Assembly (NCBI GenBank): GCA_041485845.1
Contig: JBGPKH010000257.1
Coordinates: 1 to 11,261, forward strand
Source: OMOG01 sp041485845
GTDB lineage: Bacteria > Acidobacteriota > Terriglobia > Bryobacterales > Bryobacteraceae
Reading direction: 5' to 3'
Length of the DNA stretch: 11,261 nt
Part shown: positions 1-7,173 of the stretch, piece after piece
Layout of the letters: each line of letters begins with the position of its first letter
Position numbering within the stretch: position 1 is the first letter of the stretch
Notes under the pieces: model-generated
Told to the model about the DNA's origin: nothing
Databases searched by the model: none
The model's input: only the letters and a program-made list of their open reading frames with translations
Program-made: the position numbers and the translations under genes

Positions 1-3000
1 AACTTCGACGTCGAAGAGTACAAGAAGCCGGAGTACGAGGTCCGGGTCACTCCCGCCAAGGCACGTGTGCTCCAGGGGGAATCGGTGCAGGCTACCATCG
101 ACTCGCGCTACTACTTCGGCGAGCCGGTGAGCGGCGCCAAAGTGCAGTACGCGGTCTATCGCGACCGCTACTGGTTCCCCCTCTGGTACGAGCCCGAAGA
201 AGAATCCGAAGGCCCTCCGATCCAGGATGACTCCGGCGACAGCGGCGACCAGGTCGACCAGGGCGAAGGACAGCTCGATGCCGATGGCAAACTCACCGTC
301 AACATCGAAACCACGGTCTCCGGCCACAAGCTCGACTACATGTATCGCGTGGAAGCCCGAGTCACGGACGAGGCCAAGCGGGAGATCACCGGCAGAGGCT
401 GGATCGTCGCCACCTACGGCAGCTTCGTTCTCAATGTCACTCCGGACCGCTACTTCTATGCGCCGGGCAGCCGGGCCGGTTTCAAAGTGGAGGCCCGCGA
501 CTACGACAACAAACCCGTGCGCACGCGCGCTCATGTCGAGCTTCTCCGCTGGAACTGGCGCGACAACACCAGGGCCGCCGTCTTGGGCGCCACCGATGTG
601 GAAACCGGCTCCGACGGCTCCGCCACGGTGAATCTCACGATCCCGCAGGAGAGGGGAGGCGGCTTCCGCGTTCGCGTCACGGCCCGAACCCCCGAAGGCC
701 GCGAGGTCGAACACTACTCGTACCTCTGGGTGTCCGGCGGCGGCCGCGCGGATTTCGGACCGCGCAACGATACCAGCATCCAGATCATCGCCGACAAGAA
801 GACCTACCAGGCCGGAGAGACCGCCCAACTGCTCATCGTGACCGGCCAGCCGCGCACTCCCGTCTACGTCACCGTGGAAGGCCGCGACATCAAACAGCTC
901 AAGCTGATCCGCTCGCAGGATTCCACCGCGGTATTCGAAGTGCCGGTCACGGTCAACGACGAACCGGGCATCAGCGTCAGCGCGGCGTTCGTTCGCAAAG
1001 GCAGCTCCTACAACGGCACCAAGTTCCTCAAGGCGCCGCCGGTCACTCACCAGTTGAACGTCAGGATCGCGACCGGCAAACCGCAGTATCTGCCCGGCCA
1101 GACCGCCGAATACAGCATTGACGTCACCGGCAGCGACGGCCAGCCGGCGCCGCGCGCGGAGTTCAGCCTGGGCGTGGTGGATGAGGCCATCTACGCCATC
1201 CGCAGAGACACCGCGCCCGACCCGCTGACCTTCTTCTTCGGGCGCGATTACAACGCCGTCTTCACCACCGACTCCCTCACCTATTATTTCAACGGCGAAG
1301 CCGGCAAGCGCCGCATGCGCCTCGCCGAGCTGCGCCCGCCCTCCAGGCTCGCCCAACTCAAGCCCGAGCGCCTGGTGCAACCCAAAGTCCGCAAGGCATT
1401 CCCCGACACCGCCTTCTGGGCCACCGATCTCGTCACGGACAACGCCGGCCACGCTCGCGCCAAGGTCGAATTCCCCGACTCGCTGACGACGTGGCGCGCC
1501 ACCGCGCGCGGGGCGACGCCCGACACCAAGGTCGGCAGCGCGACGCTCAAGACCATCGTGCGCAAGAACCTGATCCTCCGCCTGGCGGTGCCGCGATTCT
1601 TCGTGCAGGGCGACGAAGTGGTCGTCTCCGCGCTGGTCCACAACTATCTCGCCGCCCCAAAGACCGCCCGTGTCTCGCTCGATGTCGCCGGCCTCGAAGT
1701 ACTGGAAGGCACTACCAAAGACGTGCAGATCCTCAGCCGCGGCGAAGCCAGGGTCGATTGGCGCGTGCGCGCGAAACAGGTGCGCAGCGCCACCGTCACC
1801 GGGAAGGCGCTCACCGACGAGGAATCCGACGCGCTCGAACTGACTCTTCCGGTCAACGTTCCCGGCGTCAAGCTCTCGACCGCGCGCGGCGGATCGCTGA
1901 ACGGCGGTTTGGCAACCGCCTACGACCTCACCTTCCCCGACAAGATCGAGCCCGGTTCCCGCAGCCTCGCCATCCGCGTCACGCCCTCGATCGCCGGATC
2001 GCTCTTCGGCGCGCTCGAGTATCTGACGTCCTATCCTTACGGCTGCGTCGAGCAGACCATGTCCAGCTTTCTGCCCAACATCATCGTCACGCAGGCGGTC
2101 CGCGATCTCGGATTGAAGGCCACTTACGACGAAGCCGCACTCCAGCAGAAGATCCGCGCCGGCCTCGACCGCCTCTACAACTTCCAGCACGAAGACGGCG
2201 GCTGGGGCTGGTGGGAGACCGACGACAGCCATCCCTTCATGACCGCGTACGTGGTGTCGGGACTCGCCCAGGCCAAGGCCGCCGGCGCGCAGGTGAATGT
2301 CGAGGCCATGCATCGCGGTGCGCAGTGGGTGCAAAAACACTTCGCGCAGGATTCCAGACTGGCCGCCGACCTCCGCGCCTACATGGCTTACTCACTCGCC
2401 GTGCAGGACACGCCGCCCGACGCCGCGGTCTTTGGGCAAGTCTACGATCAGCGCTCCAAGCTCTCCCCGTACGGCATGGCGCTGCTCGGACTGGCGCTGG
2501 AGCAGGCCAAAGACCCGCGCGCCGCCGAGATCGCGGGCGCTCTGGAGAGCAGCGCCCGGCAGGACCAGGAACAGGCCTGGTGGCCCGCCACCCGCGACGA
2601 AATGCTCGATTTCACCATCGACGTCACACCCGAAGCGACCGCTTGGGTCGTCAAGCTGCTCTCCCATCAGCGCAAGGACAGCCCGCTCCTGCCGAAAGCG
2701 GCGCTATGGCTGATGAACCATCGCGACGAAGGCTACTGGTGGTCTTCCACCAAACAGACCGCCATGGTGATCTACGGTCTGGTCGATTTCCTCAAAAACA
2801 CCAATGAACTGAAGCCCGACCTGAGCGTCACCGTCTTCGTCAATGACACCGCTATCGTCACCCGCAAGCTCGACCAGGCTACCGGGGTCGTCGCGCCCGA
2901 AGTGGTCCTCGACGAAAGCAAGCTCCAGCCCGGCGTCAACCACATCCGCGTCACCACCTCCGGGCAGGGCCGGCTCTACTATTCGACGCGCGCCGAATAC

Positions 3001-3480
3001 TACTCCACCGACGAAAAGCTGCAAAAGAACGGCACCGTTGCGCTCAACATCCTGCGCGACTACTTCAAGCTGGTTCCCGCAAAGGACGGCGACCGCATCA
3101 TTTATGACACCGTGCCCTTAAACGGCCCCGCGGCCTCGGGCGACGTCATCGCGGTCCGCCTCACCGTCACCGGTTCGGAGTGGAGGTACATGATGGTCGA
3201 GGACCCCATTCCCGCTGGCGCCGAGTTCATCGAGCGCGATAACTCCTACCAGTTGCGCGACAAACCACCATGGTGGACGTACTTTTTCTCGCGGCGCGAG
3301 CTGCACGACGACCGCATGGCGATCTTCCAGACCTGGTTCCCGCAAGGCCAGCAGCAGTACTTCTACCTGCTGAAAGTAGTCAATCCCGGAACCTTCCGGG
3401 TGAGCCCCGCGCGCGTGGGTCCCATGTATCAGAGCGAGATTCTGGCGACCACCGAGAGCCGCCGCCTGGAGGTCAAATGA
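1..3480 (+). CDS. Alpha-2-macroglobulin family protein, thioester type (5' end missing)
   Basis: The frame is open from base 1 and ends at TGA 3478-3480, giving 1159 residues without the N-terminus; full-length family members are usually 1500-2000 residues. Numbering from the first codon, the fragment opens with the macroglobulin-type segment FDVEEYKKPEYEV and continues through macroglobulin (beta-sandwich) repeats to about residue 460. Next is the conserved A2M segment FPDTAFWATDL (about 467-477) with a following SLTTWRATARG. The thioester motif is intact: C682-V-E-Q685 in the context YPYGCVEQ. An alpha-alpha toroid thioester domain follows (GGWGWWETDDSHPF, later GYWWSSTKQTAMVIYG). A beta-rich C-terminal domain ends the protein. 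Known role of the family: periplasmic or surface-bound trapping of attacking proteases by bait cleavage and covalent thioester capture. A signal peptide or lipobox would lie upstream of the window. An acidic Asp/Ser/Gly-rich insert occupies residues 63-90. The stop overlaps the next gene's start by ATGA, so the two are probably co-translated. Family call is firm; target and bait specificity are unknown. Confidence 0.95.
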   Translation, partial: NFDVEEYKKPEYEVRVTPAKARVLQGESVQATIDSRYYFGEPVSGAKVQYAVYRDRYWFPLWYEPEEESEGPPIQDDSGDSGDQVDQGEGQLDADGKLTVNIETTVSGHKLDYMYRVEARVTDEAKREITGRGWIVATYGSFVLNVTPDRYFYAPGSRAGFKVEARDYDNKPVRTRAHVELLRWNWRDNTRAAVLGATDVETGSDGSATVNLTIPQERGGGFRVRVTARTPEGREVEHYSYLWVSGGGRADFGPRNDTSIQIIADKKTYQAGETAQLLIVTGQPRTPVYVTVEGRDIKQLKLIRSQDSTAVFEVPVTVNDEPGISVSAAFVRKGSSYNGTKFLKAPPVTHQLNVRIATGKPQYLPGQTAEYSIDVTGSDGQPAPRAEFSLGVVDEAIYAIRRDTAPDPLTFFFGRDYNAVFTTDSLTYYFNGEAGKRRMRLAELRPPSRLAQLKPERLVQPKVRKAFPDTAFWATDLVTDNAGHARAKVEFPDSLTTWRATARGATPDTKVGSATLKTIVRKNLILRLAVPRFFVQGDEVVVSALVHNYLAAPKTARVSLDVAGLEVLEGTTKDVQILSRGEARVDWRVRAKQVRSATVTGKALTDEESDALELTLPVNVPGVKLSTARGGSLNGGLATAYDLTFPDKIEPGSRSLAIRVTPSIAGSLFGALEYLTSYPYGCVEQTMSSFLPNIIVTQAVRDLGLKATYDEAALQQKIRAGLDRLYNFQHEDGGWGWWETDDSHPFMTAYVVSGLAQAKAAGAQVNVEAMHRGAQWVQKHFAQDSRLAADLRAYMAYSLAVQDTPPDAAVFGQVYDQRSKLSPYGMALLGLALEQAKDPRAAEIAGALESSARQDQEQAWWPATRDEMLDFTIDVTPEATAWVVKLLSHQRKDSPLLPKAALWLMNHRDEGYWWSSTKQTAMVIYGLVDFLKNTNELKPDLSVTVFVNDTAIVTRKLDQATGVVAPEVVLDESKLQPGVNHIRVTTSGQGRLYYSTRAEYYSTDEKLQKNGTVALNILRDYFKLVPAKDGDRIIYDTVPLNGPAASGDVIAVRLTVTGSEWRYMMVEDPIPAGAEFIERDNSYQLRDKPPWWTYFFSRRELHDDRMAIFQTWFPQGQQQYFYLLKVVNPGTFRVSPARVGPMYQSEILATTESRRLEVK
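3468..3472 (+). promoter_or_regulatory. Shine-Dalgarno GGAGG for the membrane protein gene
   Basis: GGAGG lies inside the last codons of the macroglobulin gene, 4 bases before ATG 3477. It fixes the start of the downstream gene at the ATGA overlap rather than at the in-frame codon 207 bases further upstream. Confidence 0.7.
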
Positions 3481-4226
3481 CACTCACCCGCCCCACCCTG
3501 ACTCTGGCGGCCATTCACCTGGCCGGCAACGCCCTGCTGCTTTGGCTCGGCTACTACTGGCTGGGCATCGGCGAATCGCGCGCCCTGACACTCCTGTGGA
3601 GCCTTTTCGTAGCGCTGGTCTTGATCACCGTGACCACCCTGCTCCACGGAGCCACGTTCGCGTACTTCGTAGGACAGGCCTCCGGCCTGTCCATTGCCTT
3701 CCGCACAGCACTCCGGCATCTCCCCGCGATTCTCGCCGCCGCACTTTTTGTCCTGGTCCTCTATCTCGTCCTCGACCGCTGGGCCGGGTACAGTTCCCAA
3801 CCCACCTTCCGCATCGCCTCCTGGCTGACCCTGAAGCTTCGCAAGCCCGTCAAGCCCGCCACGATCCTGCGCATCTTCAACGTCATCACGTGGTTCTTTC
3901 GCTGGGTCATCCTACCCGTGCCGCTTCTACCTATGGTCGCCGGCGCCGCCTCCCAAGGATGCGCCTTCGCTCACTTCGGTAAGCTCGGCGGCCGGCGTCT
4001 CTATTGGCTCGAAGCGCCGATCCTGCTCCTCTGCGCCTTCTGGCTCCCTTTCAAACTGATCGGCTGGGTCCCGCAGGCCGGCAGTTTCGCCATGGAGATT
4101 ATCAGCTTCACCGCCCGGCTACTCATCGCCTACCTGCTCTTCGTCGCCTCCTGGCTGTTGTTGGCCTTTCTGACCTCCGCCGGCAAGCCCGTCCTGAGCC
4201 ATTCCAAAACGGTAGTCTCGCCGTAG
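3477..4226 (+). CDS. Polytopic membrane protein of unknown function
   Basis: A 249-residue protein starting at ATG 3477, which overlaps the TGA of the alpha-2-macroglobulin gene (ATGA) and has GGAGG 4 bases upstream. The same frame is open further upstream, but that part is an Arg/Pro-rich shadow of the macroglobulin gene and is excluded. I count about six hydrophobic segments, roughly residues 8-30, 36-65, 82-100, 130-158, 176-198 and 207-233. Basic loops (RIASWLTLKLRKPVKP around 112-127; KLGGRRLYWLE) suggest cytoplasmic connections. I recognise no enzyme motif and cannot name a family. The overlap with the macroglobulin gene suggests co-regulation and a role linked to it, such as export, anchoring or signalling, but that is inference from position only. 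Its last 97 bases overlap the 3' end of the convergent SpoIID-type gene. The hydrophobic composition over the full length makes a real gene likely. Confidence 0.82.
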   Translation: MTLTRPTLTLAAIHLAGNALLLWLGYYWLGIGESRALTLLWSLFVALVLITVTTLLHGATFAYFVGQASGLSIAFRTALRHLPAILAAALFVLVLYLVLDRWAGYSSQPTFRIASWLTLKLRKPVKPATILRIFNVITWFFRWVILPVPLLPMVAGAASQGCAFAHFGKLGGRRLYWLEAPILLLCAFWLPFKLIGWVPQAGSFAMEIISFTARLLIAYLLFVASWLLLAFLTSAGKPVLSHSKTVVSP

Positions 4227-5644
4227 CGCTTCACCAACCCGGCAACCGCGGCCGCCGCTTCCGTGTATGCGCGTCGTGCCCGCGCCGCGTCTTCCGTCTG
4301 CCGCAACTCGGAATCGGAAGGCGCTCGCGCGCTCCCGGCGGACAGCCCCGGCCGTTCCAAGTACCCCACCAGCCCTTCCCGAAACCACACCGGCAGCCCC
4401 GCCGACGCCTGCGACTCCACCAGCACATGCAGCAGCTCATGCCGTAGCGTCGGCTCCAGCACGCCGCGGTTCCGCAGTACCGCCGCGGGCTGCAAGTGGA
4501 TTCGCCGCCCCACCGTGTGCGCCGCCACCCATCCCGGCTCTCCGGTCGCATTCCGAAAAGTCTCCACATCCGGATAGACCCGAATCTCCACGTCTCGAGG
4601 CAGGTGCAAACCCGTCCGCCGCGACACGCTCAGAGCCTCGCGCTCTGCCACCGCCAGCACGGCGCGATCCCGATCCGGCCGCGTAGTCATTAGCGACACC
4701 GCGTCACCCCCGATTCTCTGCCACGACAGGCCTCGCCCGGTGAGCCCCGGCGTCGTGCCGGGATAATAGAACGCCAGGATTTCGTGGTAGGACCGGCCCG
4801 CCGAGCCCATTTCATCGGCCCCGCGCTGGCATAGCCCCACTCCGTGCCCCGACCCCAGGCCTTCGAAGACCGTCCCCGAGCGGATCTCGTAGCGATCGCT
4901 CTGGACCGTATTCCATCCCAGTTCGCGGCCCATCGCAAAGCGAAACGACCCCGCGCTGATCCGCATCGTCTCCCCTTCTCCATAGAGCGCCAGGGTCCGC
5001 GCCCGCCCCGACGCTGTCCGCTGCGCGATCATGATCCGCTCCACTCGCCGCGGCGTCCGCAACTGCCAGCGCCGCAGCGCCTCCGCCACGCGCACCGGAT
5101 CGGCGCTCCATTGCCACGACCCGGCACTGTGAGGATCGTCGTGGCTCTTCAAGTAAGTCGCGGCCAGATCGGGCCACACCGCTGCCGCGTCTTCCGTGCG
5201 CCCTCCGCAATCCCGCGTGTAGGGCGTAAATGCCGGCTTACCCTCGAACCACAACAGCTCGCCCGTGGTTTCGGCCGCAACCGATTCCAACCGCGGCGTG
5301 ACCGCGCCCAAATCCAATCGCTGACAGTGAGTAGTGTTGCAAAAATCAACGCCCTCGCTGGAATGACGGCCCCGCAACCGCACCGCGAAGGTCCGCGCGG
5401 CCACTGTCATTGCCTTGAGAGCCTCGTTGTACTGAAAGATACTGCTTTCTCCCGCCAGCACGCCCGCCACGTACCGTTCCAGCGGCAACTCGACATTGTC
5501 CTTCCCGACTCGCACCCGAACCAAGGTCTGCGCCGCCGCCAACTGAGCGGCCATCATCAAAATCAGCGTGGGGCCGGTCCCCGGCCAGCCCACGCAACGG
5601 CGGACTCTCCGGTGAGTCACTGATTGGGAAATACTCCCGCTCAT
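4130..5644 (-). CDS. SpoIID/LytB-domain protein fused to a C-terminal HExxH metallopeptidase domain
   Basis: A 504-residue protein starting at ATG 5644-5642, overlapping the transpeptidase stop (ATGA) with AGGA 4 bases upstream. An Arg-rich N-terminus and hydrophobic stretch TLILMMAAQLAAAQ (26-39) look like a signal peptide, so it should act outside the inner membrane. Residues about 40-300 carry the SpoIID signature: LPLERYVAGVLAGE (53-66, with the conserved Glu), AMTVAARTFAVR, a CNTTHCQ segment, DCGG, and GHGVGLCQRG (H267) followed by ILAFYYPGT. In Bacillus, SpoIID is a lytic transglycosylase acting on peptide-free glycan; LytB relatives enhance amidases. The C-terminal part (about 340-504) has H402-E-L-L-H406 and, 17 residues on, E423 in WFREGLVGYLE, the arrangement of a gluzincin-type zinc peptidase (peptidase MA-like). 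The open frame continues 140 codons upstream of the chosen start, but that part is a Gly/Arg-rich shadow of the transpeptidase. No sporulation genes are nearby, so a role in vegetative wall remodelling is inferred. Confidence 0.9.
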   Translation of the reverse strand: MSGSISQSVTHRRVRRCVGWPGTGPTLILMMAAQLAAAQTLVRVRVGKDNVELPLERYVAGVLAGESSIFQYNEALKAMTVAARTFAVRLRGRHSSEGVDFCNTTHCQRLDLGAVTPRLESVAAETTGELLWFEGKPAFTPYTRDCGGRTEDAAAVWPDLAATYLKSHDDPHSAGSWQWSADPVRVAEALRRWQLRTPRRVERIMIAQRTASGRARTLALYGEGETMRISAGSFRFAMGRELGWNTVQSDRYEIRSGTVFEGLGSGHGVGLCQRGADEMGSAGRSYHEILAFYYPGTTPGLTGRGLSWQRIGGDAVSLMTTRPDRDRAVLAVAEREALSVSRRTGLHLPRDVEIRVYPDVETFRNATGEPGWVAAHTVGRRIHLQPAAVLRNRGVLEPTLRHELLHVLVESQASAGLPVWFREGLVGYLERPGLSAGSARAPSDSELRQTEDAARARRAYTEAAAAVAGLVKRYGETTVLEWLRTGLPAEVRKANNSQEATKSR

Positions 5645-6540
5645 CCAATCCTGCCCGTCCGCCAGGCCTCCAGAATTCGCGCCGCGATCGGCGCAGCGTC
5701 CGATCCCCCCGACCGCCCCTGCAACATGACCGTCACCACCACCTCCGCCCCGCGACTCGGCGCGAAGCCCGCAAACCACGCGATCCGCGCGCCCGATTGG
5801 GTCCGCACGCTCCCTGTCTTGCCCGCAGCCTTCATTCCCGCTACGCGCGCCAGTTGCGCCGTGCCGTACTCTACCGCGTCCTCCAGGCCCACCACCACCG
5901 GCCGCATCTCCGGGCGTTCGGCGCTTAGTGCGATCGTCCTGTACCCCATCGCCAACTCCGCGGCGGTGATCAGCAGCGGCTCCTCGCCCAGCGCCTGCAA
6001 CTGGTTCGCCTCCCCACCGGCCGCCGCGGGAATCCGACCCGTCGCCTCCGCCGCTCCCATCCACCCGGTGACTGCACCCAGTCCCGCCCGCTCCAGGTTT
6101 CCCGCCAGTTCACCCGGTTCGAATCGCTCCGCAAAATGCGCCACAAAGCAGTTGCAGGAGTACGCCAGCGCGGTCCGCACTTGAATCGCGCCGTTCACCC
6201 GCGGATGCGAGCAATCGAAAGATCGTGCGCCGATCCTCAGCCTGCCCGGACAGGGAAACGACTCGCCGGGACTGAGCTTCCCGGAGCGCAACAGCGCCGC
6301 CAGAACGAAGGGCTTGATGGTGGATCCCGGAGGAGCGAGTTGGGCCCCTGCCGCCGCCGCTCCGTGAATGGCGATCGGCTTGCGCGTCCGTACATCCACC
6401 AATAGGGCAGTTCCCTGCGCCGGCTCCACCAGCCGGTCGAAATTGGCCCGGCGGGCGCCTGCTCCCTGCCAGTTAGCCACTAGTACAGCAATTGCCTGAC
6501 GCCGCAACACGAGATAAATGTACCAAACTGACAGTGACAC
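5641..6540 (-). CDS. Stand-alone penicillin-binding transpeptidase domain protein
   Basis: A 299-residue protein with all three active-site motifs of the penicillin-binding transpeptidase fold, in order: S73-T-I-K76 in PPGSTIKPF (acylated serine), S128-C-N130 in AYSCN, and K241-T-G-S244. The catalytic serine lies only 73 residues from the N-terminus, so neither a glycosyltransferase domain nor the pedestal/dimerisation domain of ordinary class B enzymes is present. The known reaction of this fold is D,D-transpeptidation (wall cross-linking) or D,D-carboxypeptidation. The start is uncertain: GTG 6540 is the most upstream choice in frame (a stop lies at 6552-6550), while GTG at 6510 and 6480 are alternatives; none has a clear ribosome binding site. 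With GTG 6540 the N-terminus includes a moderately hydrophobic stretch (5-22) that might act as an anchor or export signal. It overlaps the SpoIID-type gene by ATGA, so one mRNA probably encodes both. It could also be a beta-lactam sensor-like or carboxypeptidase variant. Confidence 0.88.
   Translation of the reverse strand: MSLSVWYIYLVLRRQAIAVLVANWQGAGARRANFDRLVEPAQGTALLVDVRTRKPIAIHGAAAAGAQLAPPGSTIKPFVLAALLRSGKLSPGESFPCPGRLRIGARSFDCSHPRVNGAIQVRTALAYSCNCFVAHFAERFEPGELAGNLERAGLGAVTGWMGAAEATGRIPAAAGGEANQLQALGEEPLLITAAELAMGYRTIALSAERPEMRPVVVGLEDAVEYGTAQLARVAGMKAAGKTGSVRTQSGARIAWFAGFAPSRGAEVVVTVMLQGRSGGSDAAPIAARILEAWRTGRIG
6492..6520 (+). promoter_or_regulatory. Weak sigma70-like promoter candidate for the Lys/Ala-rich gene
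   Basis: TTGCCT (6492-6497) and TAAATG (6515-6520) are separated by 17 bases and lie upstream of the ATG at 6558. Each box matches the consensus only partly. The site would lie inside the start of the divergent transpeptidase gene if GTG 6540 is used. This is a candidate only. Confidence 0.2.
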
Positions 6541-6557
6541 CGTGATAGACTAGCCGC

Positions 6558-7004
6558 ATGGTGACAGTTGACCGAACTCTCCTCGAAGCTGCATTAGTCG
6601 GTTACGAGCGTCAGAGAGAAGACATCGAGACAAAGATAGCGGAGATCCGCAGCCACATAGGAGGTACAGCAACGGCTGTGCCGCAAACGCCGGCATCGGG
6701 CAAGAAAAGAACGATGAATGCCGCAGCCCGGCAACGAATCGCAGCAGCCCAGAGAAAACGCTGGGCCGAGTACAAGAAAGCGCAGGGCTCGTCTGCGAAA
6801 CCGACGAAGGCCAAGAAACGCGTGCTTAGCGCCGCGGCGGTGAAGCACATTTCCGACGCCACTAAGAAGCGATGGGCGGCATACCGCGCGGCCAAGGCCG
6901 CAGCCCAGAAAGCGGCGGCCAAACCCGTTCGGAAGGCGCGCGGCAAGCGGCGCGCGAAGAGGTCATCGGCGCCGCAGGTGACCGCCGAAACCGTCAGCGC
7001 TTAG
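6558..7004 (+). CDS. Lys/Ala-rich basic protein with duplicated Trp motif (putative nucleic-acid binding)
   Basis: A 148-residue protein, ATG 6558 to TAG 7002-7004, with no recognisable ribosome binding site upstream. Residues 1-34 are an amphipathic, charged helix or coiled coil (ALVGYERQREDIETKIAEIRSHI). Two copies of one motif follow, 37 residues apart: MNAAARQRIAAAQRKRWAEYK (53-73) and LSAAAVKHISDATKKRWAAYR (90-110), each ending in K-R-W-A-x-Y. The tail (111-140) is Lys/Arg/Ala-rich like the tail of histone H1-like bacterial proteins. The strongly basic composition and repeated helical motif suggest binding to DNA or RNA, with the N-terminal helix possibly oligomerising; this is inference. 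I recall similar small proteins as hypothetical proteins in Acidobacteriota, but know no assigned function. The Lys/Glu-rich codon content differs from the Arg/Pro/Gly-rich neighbours. The next gene is convergent, so it is probably transcribed alone. Confidence 0.85.
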   Translation: MVTVDRTLLEAALVGYERQREDIETKIAEIRSHIGGTATAVPQTPASGKKRTMNAAARQRIAAAQRKRWAEYKKAQGSSAKPTKAKKRVLSAAAVKHISDATKKRWAAYRAAKAAAQKAAAKPVRKARGKRRAKRSSAPQVTAETVSA

Positions 7005-7173
7005 GAGTCAGTGGAGCAAGCAGTCCCGGCAGCAGGCTGGCGAGACCCGCCCACGGGCTTTCGCGCAACGTGGCGATTTGTGTGCGCCGCGCCGGGATTC
7101 TTCGGCATTTGAAGGCGGGGCTCCGTTTTCGGCCGCCCGCTTCTCGCGATGGAGCGAGCACTACGGGATGCCG
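7005..7173. other. Convergent intergenic gap, no feature recognised
   Basis: This is 169 bases between two convergent genes. I looked for a rho-independent terminator, tRNA-like folding and repeats on both strands. There is no stem followed by a T-run on either strand, and only short GC-rich imperfect dyads. Transcription from both sides must end here or run antisense. Confidence 0.6.

Noticed and set aside
1491..2807. 438-codon plus-strand open frame inside the macroglobulin gene
   Set aside because: It is Arg/Pro-rich with no domain, lies in another frame of a gene with clear family motifs, and is a GC-rich shadow.
3270..3476. Upstream extension of the membrane protein frame
   Set aside because: It is Arg/Pro-rich shadow sequence of the macroglobulin 3' end; the GGAGG and ATGA arrangement at 3477 is the better start.
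5645..6064. 140-codon upstream extension of the SpoIID-type reading frame
   Set aside because: It is Gly/Arg-rich without structure, fully overlaps the transpeptidase coding region, and lies before an ATGA-coupled start followed by a signal peptide.
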